This document shows, in pieces, positions 7,773-14,743 of a stretch of 35,369 nucleotides of DNA. Positions within the stretch are counted from its first letter, which is position 1, and every line of letters begins with the position of its first letter. A program made the translations under genes and the position numbers. The DNA is from Micrococcus sp. (lineage in GTDB: Bacteria; Actinomycetota; Actinomycetes; Actinomycetales; Micrococcaceae). The DNA lies in the NCBI RefSeq assembly GCF_030523875.1, contig NZ_JAUNHR010000009.1, positions 8,709-44,077 of the forward strand, read 5' to 3'. The notes under the pieces are model-generated. The model was not told the DNA's origin and searched no databases. It saw nothing but the letters and a program-made list of their open reading frames with translations.

Positions 7773-8573
7773 TCACCCCCATGCCCCCGTGAGCAGGCAC
7801 CCGAGTCCCGCGAGTCCCGGCACCCCCACGCCCAGGACCACGTCCGACCACCGCACCGGCACCGGGCGACGGACCGTCCGGGGCCGCAGCCCGAGCCCGC
7901 GGGACTCCAGGGACCGGGAGATGCGCTCGGCCCGCCGCATGGCGCCGATCAGCAGGGCGAACGCGGCGGACCGCGCCTCCCTGACGGTCAGACGGCCGGG
8001 CGCCCCCTCCGCGGCGGGGGCGCGGAGCCGCTGGGCCTCCCGGACGGCCGCCCACTCCCGCGGCAGCCCCAGCAGCAGGCGGTGCCCGGCCAGCACCGCG
8101 TACGTCCAGGACGCCGGGAGGCGGAGGTTCTGGTGCAGCGAGACCATGAGCCGGACCGGGTCCGTCGTGGCGAGGAACACGACGGAGGCGGTGCCGACCG
8201 CCAGGGTCCGGGCGGCCATCGCCAGCCCCATCCGCAGCCCCTCCTCCGTCACGGAGAGCAGCCCGAGGTCCAGGACCACCGCGCCGTCCCGGGCCACGGA
8301 CTGGACCGTCAGCTGCCCCAGGGCGAACAGCAGGAACGGCACCTGGCTCAGGGCGACCTGCCGCGTGGACAGCGGCGTCGCCGCGAGGGCGGCGACCAGG
8401 AGCGCCGCCCACAGGAGCGCGGGGGCGGCCGCCTGCCACACAGTCAGCAGCAGCAGGCTCAGCGCGGTGAGGGAGAGCAGCTTCACGGCCGGGTTCCACC
8501 GCTCGAGGAGTCGCCCACAGTCCTCTTCCCGGGGGCTGGCCGGCGCGGCGGTCCGCGCGGTCGAGGAGGTCAT
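7773..8573 (-). CDS. ykoC: ECF transporter T component (YkoC/EcfT-like)
   Basis: The 266-aa membrane protein carries the EcfT features: NPAVKLLSLTALSLLLL after a short cytosolic N terminus, several hydrophobic segments, and two cytosolic Ala-Arg-type coupling motifs. One lies in the AAVREAQRLRA region and the second in RRAERISRSLESRGLG, which contacts the ATPase. It would couple ATP hydrolysis by the YkoD-like protein to substrate movement through the YkoE-like S component. The ATG at 8573 overlaps the stop of the ATPase gene by 4 nt (ATGA). It is the last gene of the riboswitch-controlled ykoFEDC unit. Confidence 0.88.
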   Translation of the reverse strand: MTSSTARTAAPASPREEDCGRLLERWNPAVKLLSLTALSLLLLTVWQAAAPALLWAALLVAALAATPLSTRQVALSQVPFLLFALGQLTVQSVARDGAVVLDLGLLSVTEEGLRMGLAMAARTLAVGTASVVFLATTDPVRLMVSLHQNLRLPASWTYAVLAGHRLLLGLPREWAAVREAQRLRAPAAEGAPGRLTVREARSAAFALLIGAMRRAERISRSLESRGLGLRPRTVRRPVPVRWSDVVLGVGVPGLAGLGCLLTGAWG

Positions 8574-9988
8574 GCCGCGTCCTCCCGGAGCCGGCCCTCG
8601 TCGAGGCGGAGGGTGCGGTCCGCCCATCCCGCGATGTGCTCGTCGTGGGTGGCGAAGACGACGGCGCCGCCCTCCTGCGCGTGCCGGTGGAGCAGGGACG
8701 CCACGGCACGCGCGCCGTGCAGGTCCAGGCCGAAGGTGGGCTCGTCCGCGACCAGCAGCGGCCGTCCGCCCGGCAGGGCGGCGGCGAGCGCGAGGACCAC
8801 GGACAGCCGACGCTTCTCCCCGCCGGAGAGCCGGTGCGGCGCCGTGTCCATGACCGGGTCCAGGCCGAGCTCGCCGGCGAGTCCGAGGGCCGCGGCGTGC
8901 AGGGCGCGGGGCAGTGCGTGCACCACCTCGTCCCGCACACGCCAGGTGAGGAACTGGCGCTCGGGGTCCTGGGGGACCAGCAGGCCCGGACCGTCACCCG
9001 GACGGGTGAGCACCCGCCCGCCGTCGGGTCGCAGCGTGCCGAGCAGGACCGAGAGCAGGGTGCTCTTGCCCGCCCCGTTGGGTCCGCGCAGGGCGGTGAG
9101 GGTGCCGGGGCGCACCTCGAGGTCCAGCCCGTCGAGCACGAGACGTCCCGCACGCCGCAGGACGATCCCCTGCGCCCGCACCACGGCGGGACCGCCGACC
9201 GGGGCGGCGCCGGCGTCCCGCGCCGACCAGGGCCGCTCGGGCTCCGCGCCCGGGACCCAGCAGCCGTCCCGGGCCAGCTCCGGCCCGTGCGCGCCCAGCA
9301 CGTCGGCCGTGGGGCCGTCGGCGACCACCCGCCCCTCCCGCAGGAGGAGCGTCCGATCGGGCAGGTCGCCCGCGCCGCGCAGCCGATGCTCCACGAGCAG
9401 GACGGCCGCGCCCGGCGCCGTGCCGAGCAGGGCGTCCAGTGTCCGTGCCGCGCCGTCGTCGTCGAGCATGGAGGTCGGCTCGTCCGCGAGCACCAGGCGG
9501 GGGTCCGCCGCGAGGGAGGCCGCCGTGCCCACCCGCTGGAGCTCTCCCCCGGACAGCCGGTCCGTGGCCGCTCGGCGCAGGTGCGCGGCCCCCACACGGA
9601 CCAGGGCACGATCCACCAGGGCGTCCATCCTCCCCGGGTCCACGCCGTGGTTCTCCAGCGTGAGGGCCACCTCGTCCTCGACGACGCCGAGGCAGGTGGC
9701 GGCGCCGGGGTCCTGGGGGACCTGACCGACCTCCCGGGACAGCTCCACGGGACCGCAGTCACGGGGGTCCCGGCCGCAGACCTCCACCCGGCCCTCGACG
9801 ATCAGCGCCCCCGCGTGGGAGGCCATCCCGGAGACCACGTCCAGGAGTGTGGACTTCCCGGACCCCGAGGGCCCCATCACCAGGATCCGCTCGCCCGCGT
9901 GGACGCGCAGGCTCAGCGGACCGAGCACCCGTCGGCCGGACCTCGGCTCCGTGACCACCACGTCACGGAGGTCGACGAGCACCGTCAC
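8570..9988 (-). CDS. ykoD: ECF transporter duplicated ATPase (YkoD-like)
   Basis: The 472-aa protein has two fused ABC ATPase domains. The first has Walker A GPSGSGKS near residue 33, signature LSGGELQR, Walker B VLADEPTSMLD and an H-loop His in LLVEHRL. The second has Walker A GPNGAGKS, signature LSGGEKRR, Walker B LLVADEPTFGLD and H-loop FATHDE. All catalytic motifs are intact in both halves. The fused arrangement is typical of the ATPase of ykoFEDC thiamine/HMP importers. The GTG start at 9988 overlaps the ykoE-like stop by 4 nt (GTGA), and its own stop overlaps the next start by 4 nt. Confidence 0.93.
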   Translation of the reverse strand: MTVLVDLRDVVVTEPRSGRRVLGPLSLRVHAGERILVMGPSGSGKSTLLDVVSGMASHAGALIVEGRVEVCGRDPRDCGPVELSREVGQVPQDPGAATCLGVVEDEVALTLENHGVDPGRMDALVDRALVRVGAAHLRRAATDRLSGGELQRVGTAASLAADPRLVLADEPTSMLDDDGAARTLDALLGTAPGAAVLLVEHRLRGAGDLPDRTLLLREGRVVADGPTADVLGAHGPELARDGCWVPGAEPERPWSARDAGAAPVGGPAVVRAQGIVLRRAGRLVLDGLDLEVRPGTLTALRGPNGAGKSTLLSVLLGTLRPDGGRVLTRPGDGPGLLVPQDPERQFLTWRVRDEVVHALPRALHAAALGLAGELGLDPVMDTAPHRLSGGEKRRLSVVLALAAALPGGRPLLVADEPTFGLDLHGARAVASLLHRHAQEGGAVVFATHDEHIAGWADRTLRLDEGRLREDAA

Positions 9989-10590
9989 CGGGCGGGGCCC
10001 TGCGCCTCGCGGCGGCCCAGGGCGTACGCGTCGGCGACGCCGGTGCGGGCCACGGCACGGACCAGCAGCCAGGCCAGCAGGCCGCCGAGGACGACCCCGG
10101 AGAGGCTGTGCACCGCCAGGCGCAGGAGGAGGATGTCCTGCCCGAACCAGCCGAACCGCAGGGCGGACCAGCCGAAGACGAACACGGCGCCGAGCAGGCC
10201 CGAGACCAGGAAGCGGACCGGGCCGAAGCGCCGGTAGCCGCCCGCCGCGAACGGCACCTCGGAGCCCAGTCCCTGCAGGAGGGCGGACACCAGCAGCAGC
10301 GGGCCCACGGGGGAGCCGAGGAACAGGAACTCCACGGCGGCGGCGATCAGCTCGGCGATCACGCCCGAGCCCAGCCGGCCGGTGACGGCCACGGCGAGCG
10401 GCGCGACGATCAGCCATCCGCCCGCCAGGACGTGCTGGGCCAGGTCGCCGGCCGGGCCCATGGCCACGGCGAGCCCGTTCCACGCCTGCACGAGCATCCA
10501 GTAGAGGAACCCGAACACCACGCCGAGCACCACCACCATGACGACGTCCTTCAGCTGCCATGCGGTGGGCCGCAGCTCACGCCGGCTCAT
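9985..10590 (-). CDS. ykoE: ECF transporter S component for thiamine or HMP (YkoE-like)
   Basis: This 201-aa membrane protein has about five to six hydrophobic segments. Family-like stretches are WQLKDVVMVVVLGVVFGFLYW, GGWLIVAPLAVAVTGRLG, IAELIAAAVEFLFLGSP and GLGSEVPFAAGGYRRFG. These are recognisable from YkoE, the substrate-binding component of the thiamine-related ECF importer. Position in the operon (after ykoF, before the double ATPase) and the TPP riboswitch upstream agree. The ATG at 10590 overlaps the ykoF stop by 4 nt. Whether it prefers thiamine or the pyrimidine precursor HMP cannot be decided from sequence. Confidence 0.9.
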   Translation of the reverse strand: MSRRELRPTAWQLKDVVMVVVLGVVFGFLYWMLVQAWNGLAVAMGPAGDLAQHVLAGGWLIVAPLAVAVTGRLGSGVIAELIAAAVEFLFLGSPVGPLLLVSALLQGLGSEVPFAAGGYRRFGPVRFLVSGLLGAVFVFGWSALRFGWFGQDILLLRLAVHSLSGVVLGGLLAWLLVRAVARTGVADAYALGRREAQGPAR

Positions 10591-11270
10591 CGGGCCGCCT
10601 CCTCGGACGACGCCGCGACGGCCTGCGACGGGGAGTCCAGTGAGACGGTCACGTGGCTCACCACGTGGGGCACGCGGGCGCCGACGGCGGTCCACGCGTC
10701 CACCACGACGCCCAGCACGACTGCGAGGTCGCCCCGCAGCTGCGTGGCGTAGTGAAGGGCGGTCACGTCGACGCCGGCCCCGGCCCGCTCGCGCGCCCGG
10801 GCGATCTCCCCCTCGATCAGCTCGAGGTGCGGGGAGCCCGAGTCGTCCAGCGGGTAGAGGGACCAGGCCGCGACGGCCAGGCGACCGGTCGGGGCGAGGA
10901 CGACGGGCGGCTCGGCCGGCAGGTTGCCGCCCTCGCCGGCCACCAGGGCGCAGCGCGCTTCGCCGGGACACCCCCAGGAGAGGAGGAGATGGGCGACCAC
11001 GTGCCTGCCGCCGGCGCGCCGCGACGCCGCGTCGATCAGGCCGCAGGCGTACGAGGCGAGGTCCTGTGCCGCCGGGTCGACCGTGGCGCCCACGTAGGTG
11101 GAGACGGCCTCCGTCCGGACGGTGAGGCGTCGCGCCGCCGGCAGGTGGGACGCGTCGTCGAGCGCGCCCGTGATGATGTCGAGGAAGTCGTCGGTGTGGG
11201 GGTGCACGCTGATGCGCATGCCGACGCCGACGTCCGCCGGGGTCGGTGCGTGGGAGGGGGAGGCGGTCAT
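10587..11270 (-). CDS. ykoF: YkoF-like thiamine/HMP-binding protein
   Basis: The 227-aa soluble protein is the first gene after the TPP riboswitch. It shows two related halves (GMRISVHPHTDDFLDIITGALDDA and ALHYATQLRGDLAVVLGVVVDAW), as in B. subtilis YkoF, whose tandem ferredoxin-like domains bind the pyrimidine moiety of thiamine. No signal peptide is seen, so it should be cytosolic and may pass or buffer the imported compound. The ATG at 11270 has an AGGA close upstream. The gene overlaps ykoE by 4 nt; the order F-E-D-C is the same as in Bacillus. Confidence 0.88.
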   Translation of the reverse strand: MTASPSHAPTPADVGVGMRISVHPHTDDFLDIITGALDDASHLPAARRLTVRTEAVSTYVGATVDPAAQDLASYACGLIDAASRRAGGRHVVAHLLLSWGCPGEARCALVAGEGGNLPAEPPVVLAPTGRLAVAAWSLYPLDDSGSPHLELIEGEIARARERAGAGVDVTALHYATQLRGDLAVVLGVVVDAWTAVGARVPHVVSHVTVSLDSPSQAVAASSEEAAR

Positions 11271-11340
11271 GGTCCTGTCCGTTCCGACCGCCGGATCTGA
11301 CGAGAGCAGACGCGCCGAGCGAGACGACGCGCTGGACCTC

Positions 11341-11456
11341 TCCCTACGCCGGCATGATCCGGTTCAGGTGGAACGGGTCTGCGGCGTGTCCGCACTCTCA
11401 GCGCCGCCGACGGCCCACCCGGTCGCCCGGTGCCGTCCCCGGCGCACCCCGGGGTC
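11341..11456 (-). ncRNA. TPP riboswitch (THI element)
   Basis: Read on the minus strand, the element shows the hallmark blocks in order: a CCCC/GGGGTGC start forming P1, the invariant CTGAGA (with GTGCGG after it), ACCCG, CCTGAACCGGATC, and the closing GCCGGCGTAGGGA that pairs back to the start. It lies 70 nt upstream of the ykoF-like start. Known TPP riboswitches switch off thiamine synthesis and transport genes when TPP is abundant. No clear intrinsic terminator follows, so control is probably at translation initiation (inference). Confidence 0.95.
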
Positions 11457-11464
11457 TGGCCCTG

Positions 11465-11470
11465 ACGCTA
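11465..11470 (-). promoter_or_regulatory. -10 box of the riboswitch/ykoFEDC unit
   Basis: TAGCGT on the minus strand is placed so that transcription would start about 7-10 nt later, at the 5' edge of the TPP aptamer. Confidence 0.5.
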
Positions 11471-11508
11471 GCCGACCGCCGGGGAGGGCGGAACCCCCCG
11501 GTTCCGGG

Positions 11509-11514
11509 GACAAT
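11509..11514 (+). promoter_or_regulatory. -10 box for the S4-domain gene (leaderless)
   Basis: GACAAT is followed by exactly 7 nt and then the ATG at 11522. It overlaps an alternative ATG at 11513, so transcription from here would favour the 11522 start. Confidence 0.45.
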
Positions 11515-11521
11515 GGTGCCC

Positions 11522-11770
11522 ATGAGCTCTGCTGACGCCCCCTCCCCCGACGCCCAGCCCCTGCCGATCCGCGATGGGTCCATCCGCCTGGGCCAGGCCC
11601 TCAAGCTCGCGAGCCTGGTGGAGGACGGCGCCATGGCGCGCGACGTCGTCCAGGACGGCCTGGTCACGGTCAACGGCGAGGTGGAGACCCGCCGCGGGCA
11701 TCAGCTCCACGACGGGGACGTGGTGGAGTTCAACGGCGAGGAGATCGTGATCGAGGCCTCCCAGGTCTGA
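11522..11770 (+). CDS. S4-domain RNA-binding protein (YbcJ/YaaA-like)
   Basis: The 82-aa protein is essentially one S4 domain. The helix LGQALKLASLVEDGAMARDVVQ is followed by GLVTVNGEVETRRGHQLHDGD and EFNGEEIVIE, the pattern of the YbcJ/YaaA stand-alone S4 family thought to bind structured RNA. The N terminus (about 20 residues, Pro/Asp-rich) is not part of the domain. The start was set at 11522 from the -10 spacing; 11513 would add MVP. It is divergently transcribed from the ykoFEDC unit and convergent with the esterase gene, with a strong hairpin between. The target RNA is unknown. Confidence 0.85.
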   Translation: MSSADAPSPDAQPLPIRDGSIRLGQALKLASLVEDGAMARDVVQDGLVTVNGEVETRRGHQLHDGDVVEFNGEEIVIEASQV

Positions 11771-11782
11771 CCGCCCGGGACG

Positions 11783-11839
11783 CGATCCGGACCTTCGGAC
11801 CGCTATGGGGACTCCATAGCGGTCCGAAGGTCCGGATCG
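11783..11839. terminator. 26-bp perfect palindromic stem at a convergent gene junction
   Basis: Arms 11783-11808 and 11814-11839 are exact reverse complements with a 5-nt loop (GGACT). It lies 12 nt past the S4-domain stop and 27 nt from the stop of the opposite-strand esterase gene, so it can act as a bidirectional terminator. No T-tract follows on either strand, and a 26-bp perfect stem is longer than usual for an intrinsic terminator. Confidence 0.75.
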
Positions 11840-11866
11840 TCACCGAGAGGGGCGCGGCGCGGCGAC

Positions 11867-12550
11867 TCAGCGCACGTGGTGCGCGAGGTACTCCTTCACG
11901 TGTCCCAGCTCCTGGGGGCTGATCGCGTGGCCGAGGCCGGCGTAGACCACCTTGGTCAGGTCCGTGTGCGCAGTCAGCCACGCGTGGGACTCCTCGACGC
12001 GCGGCTCCGAGATGATCGGGTCCGCCTGGCCGCGGCCCCAGAAGACCTTCGGCCGCGCCGCGGCGACGACGTCGTCCTCCGGGAACAGCCCCTCGAGGCC
12101 GGCCTCGTCGCCGCGCGGGTCCACCACGAACCCGGACAGCGCCACGGTGCACGCGTAGGCCTCGGGGTCGAGGCGCAGCAGCGAGGTGGCCATGGCCATG
12201 CCCTGGGAGAAGCCGAGCAGGGAGACGGTGCGGAACCCGGAGCGGACCTCGCGGACCCACGCGGCCAGGGCCTCCACGGCCGCGCGAACCGGGGCGGCGT
12301 CCGCGCCGATCTCCCCGGTCACGGGGTCCTGGGACAGCGGGAACCAGGCGGCGCCGCCGGTGGGCAGGTCCATCGGGGCGCGCACGGACACCGCGGTGAG
12401 GTGCTCCGGCAGGTGCTGGGCGAGCGCGAAGAGGTCGTGCTCGTCGGCGCCGTAGCCGTGCAGCAGGACCAGCAGGTGCTCGGTCCGCTCGCCCTCGGGG
12501 CGGGACCAGCGGACGATGACGGGGGCGGGGGCGGCGGGGGTCTCGGTCAC
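11867..12550 (-). CDS. Alpha/beta-hydrolase, phospholipase/carboxylesterase family
   Basis: The 227-aa protein matches the small carboxylesterase/acyl-protein-thioesterase family (Abhydrolase_2). The oxyanion-hole region is LLVLLHGYGADEHDL, the nucleophile is Ser115 in LLGFSQGMAMA, and the acid and base are Asp177 (GQADPIIS) and His208 (GLGHAIS), so the triad is complete. No signal peptide is seen, so it is likely cytosolic; the ester substrate is unknown. The start is the GTG at 12550, which lies 6 nt after a TAGGGT -10 box and has no Shine-Dalgarno, consistent with a leaderless message. Confidence 0.9.
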   Translation of the reverse strand: MTETPAAPAPVIVRWSRPEGERTEHLLVLLHGYGADEHDLFALAQHLPEHLTAVSVRAPMDLPTGGAAWFPLSQDPVTGEIGADAAPVRAAVEALAAWVREVRSGFRTVSLLGFSQGMAMATSLLRLDPEAYACTVALSGFVVDPRGDEAGLEGLFPEDDVVAAARPKVFWGRGQADPIISEPRVEESHAWLTAHTDLTKVVYAGLGHAISPQELGHVKEYLAHHVR

Positions 12551-12556
12551 GCCGCC

Positions 12557-12562
12557 ACCCTA
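12557..12562 (-). promoter_or_regulatory. -10 box for the carboxylesterase gene (leaderless)
   Basis: TAGGGT on the minus strand ends 6 nt before the GTG at 12550. It is divergent from the SGNH hydrolase promoter. Confidence 0.5.
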
Positions 12563-12636
12563 CTGGCCGGACCCCTGCACCCCCGCTCCCCGTCCGGGGC
12601 GGAGGGGACGGGTGAGGAGATCGACACCGACATCCC

Positions 12637-12666
12637 CTGACACCGCGGGGACGGGACGGGTACAAT
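12637..12666 (+). promoter_or_regulatory. Promoter of the SGNH hydrolase gene (leaderless)
   Basis: This is the best promoter in the window: CTGACA at 12637-12642, an 18-nt spacer, and TACAAT at 12661-12666. The ATG begins 8 nt after the -10 box. The GGGAGG in that gap is only 2 nt from the ATG, too close for a normal Shine-Dalgarno. Confidence 0.7.
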
Positions 12667-12674
12667 GGGAGGCG

Positions 12675-13541
12675 ATGAGTGAGACGACCGGTATCGACAA
12701 CTTTCCCGCCACCCCCGACCAGCCCTGGCGCCGCTTCGTGGCCCTGGGGGACTCCTTCACGGAGGGCATCGGCGACCCCGACCCCACTCCGGAGCACCCG
12801 GACTACCACCGCGGCTGGGCAGACCGGGTGGCCGAGGAGCTGGCCCGGCTGACCCCGGAGGACGAGGAGTTCTCCTACGCGAACCTCGCCGTGCGCGGGC
12901 GGCTGATCGACGAGATCGCCGGCGAGCAGGTGGACCCCGCCGTGGAGCTGGGCCCCGACCTGATCAGCATCTGCGCCGGCGGCAACGACATCCTGCGCCG
13001 CGCCGACCCCGACGCCGTCGCCCTGCGCCTCGACGACGCCGTCGCCCGCCTCGCGGAGACCGGGGCCACCATCCTGCTGTTCAACGCCACGGACATCCGG
13101 GACACCCCCGTGCTGGGCCGCATCCGCGGCCGCGTGGCGATCTTCAACGAGAACATCCGCACCGTGGCCGCCCGCCACGGGGCGCTCGTGCCGGACATGT
13201 GGTCCCTCAAGGAGCTCGCCCGCCCGGAGATGTGGGCCGAGGACCGCCTGCACTTCTCCCCCGCCGGCCACCACACGATCGCCGCGATGGTGCTGGACAC
13301 CCTCGAGGTCGAGCACGGCCTCGACCCGTTCGTCCCGCGCCCCGCCGGGGAGCGCACGTGGCGTCAGGCCCGCGTCTCCGACGCCCGCTGGGCCCGCACG
13401 CACCTGGCGCCGTGGGTGGGCCGACGCCTGCGCGGCGTGTCCTCCGGGGACGGGATCGAGGCCAAGCGGCCGCTGCCCGCCCCGCTGTTCGGGGCGGACA
13501 TGCCCCACGGCTCGGACCCCACCGAGGGCGCCGAGGACTGA
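12675..13541 (+). CDS. SGNH/GDSL-type hydrolase
   Basis: The 288-aa protein has the SGNH blocks: block I FVALGDSFTEG with nucleophile Ser27, a Gly in NLAVRGRLIDEI for block II, block III ISICAGGNDIL, and block V DRLHFSPAGH with the Asp-x2-His pair. It should be an esterase or lipase-like enzyme acting on an unknown ester. No signal peptide is visible, so it is probably cytosolic. The C-terminal 60 residues (Trp/Arg-rich, then Pro-rich) extend beyond the domain. It is divergent from the carboxylesterase gene and convergent with metX. Confidence 0.9.
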   Translation: MSETTGIDNFPATPDQPWRRFVALGDSFTEGIGDPDPTPEHPDYHRGWADRVAEELARLTPEDEEFSYANLAVRGRLIDEIAGEQVDPAVELGPDLISICAGGNDILRRADPDAVALRLDDAVARLAETGATILLFNATDIRDTPVLGRIRGRVAIFNENIRTVAARHGALVPDMWSLKELARPEMWAEDRLHFSPAGHHTIAAMVLDTLEVEHGLDPFVPRPAGERTWRQARVSDARWARTHLAPWVGRRLRGVSSGDGIEAKRPLPAPLFGADMPHGSDPTEGAED

Positions 13542-13589
13542 CGGGGGCCGACGCCGACACCGGCCGGCGCCGACGCCGCTCCCCGTCCC

Positions 13590-14735
13590 TCAGAGGGCGA
13601 GCGTGCTCTGGAGCGCCTCGGCGACCTGCCCGTACTCGGTGAGGAAGCCGTCGTGGCCGATCGGCGAGGCGATCGTGTGCACGGGCACCTCGCCGGGCAG
13701 CAGCTCCGCCAGGCGGTGCGACTCGGCCGGGAAGTACAGCCGGTCCGAGTCCACCGCGGCCACGAACGCCCGCCCCCGGAACCGCGCGAGCGCGGCCTCC
13801 ACGCCCCCGCGGCCGCGGCCGACGTCGTGGCTCATGAGCGCCTCCGTCAGGGTGACGTAGGAGCCGGCGTCGAACCGGTCCACGAGCTTGGCGGCCTGGT
13901 GGTCGAGGTAGGACTCCACCTGGTAGCGGCCGGCCCGCGGCCCGGCCACGGTGCCGAACGGGTCCTCGGACCCCTGGGCGGCGCGGCCGAAGCGGTGCTG
14001 CAGCTCGGCGGCGGACCGGTACGTGGTGTGGGCGATCCGCCGCGCGATGCCGAGGCCCCGCACGGGCCCGGGACCCGGGTGGTAGTCGCCGCCGGCCCAG
14101 TCCGGGTCCAGGCGGACGGCCTGCGTCTGCGCCTGGGCCCACGCGATCTGCTCCGCCGAGGAGCACGCGGTGGAGGCCAGCACCGCGACGCCGCGGACCA
14201 TGTCCGGATGGGTCACGGCCCATTCGATGGCCCGGGCCCCGCCCATCGATCCGCCGATCACGGCCTGCCACGCGGTGACGCCCAGGTGCTCGGCCAGCCG
14301 CCGCTCGGTCTCCACCGCGTCGCGCAGGGTCAGGAACGGGAACCGGCCACCCCAGGGCGCGCCGTCCGGGGCGGGCGAGGAGGGTCCGGTGGAGCCGTCG
14401 CAGCCGCCGACCATGTTGGGCGAGACCACGAACCAGCGGTCCGTGTCCACGGCGCGGCCGGGGCCCACGAGCTCCTCCCACCAGCCCGCGGAGGGGTCCT
14501 GGTCGTGGGAGGCCACGTGGGCGTCGCCGGTCAGGGCGTGCAGCACGAGTACGGCGTTGGACCCGTCCTCGTCCAGCGTGCCCCACGTCTCGTAGGCCAG
14601 CTCCACGTCCGGCAGGTGCCCGCCGGTCTCCGTGTGCAGCTCCCCCACGGACACGGTCCCGCGCGTGCCGCGCGGCAGCCGGGGCGCCGGGGGCGCGGCG
14701 GGGGCGTCGACGGCGTCGGGGTGCGTCGTCGTCAT
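13590..14735 (-). CDS. metX: Homoserine O-acetyltransferase
   Basis: The 381-aa alpha/beta-hydrolase-fold acyltransferase activates homoserine for methionine synthesis. It has VLVLHALTGDAHV near residues 62-74, the nucleophile Ser163 in VIGGSMGGARAIEW, Asp331 in AVDSDRLYFP and His361 in PIGHDGFLTEYG. That is the MetX triad at the family's usual length. The start at 14735 lies 8 nt after the metY stop, so the two are cotranscribed behind the SAM-IV riboswitch. MetX makes O-acetylhomoserine and MetY uses it, although MetY is encoded first. Acetyl versus succinyl specificity was not checked residue by residue. Confidence 0.95.
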   Translation of the reverse strand: MTTTHPDAVDAPAAPPAPRLPRGTRGTVSVGELHTETGGHLPDVELAYETWGTLDEDGSNAVLVLHALTGDAHVASHDQDPSAGWWEELVGPGRAVDTDRWFVVSPNMVGGCDGSTGPSSPAPDGAPWGGRFPFLTLRDAVETERRLAEHLGVTAWQAVIGGSMGGARAIEWAVTHPDMVRGVAVLASTACSSAEQIAWAQAQTQAVRLDPDWAGGDYHPGPGPVRGLGIARRIAHTTYRSAAELQHRFGRAAQGSEDPFGTVAGPRAGRYQVESYLDHQAAKLVDRFDAGSYVTLTEALMSHDVGRGRGGVEAALARFRGRAFVAAVDSDRLYFPAESHRLAELLPGEVPVHTIASPIGHDGFLTEYGQVAEALQSTLAL

Positions 14736-14743
14736 GGCGCCCC

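Noticed and set aside
13542..13589. Terminator hairpin between the SGNH hydrolase and metX genes
   Set aside because: The stretch has GCCGACGCC direct repeats and a short CCGGCCGG palindrome, but no stem comparable to those at the other convergent junctions.
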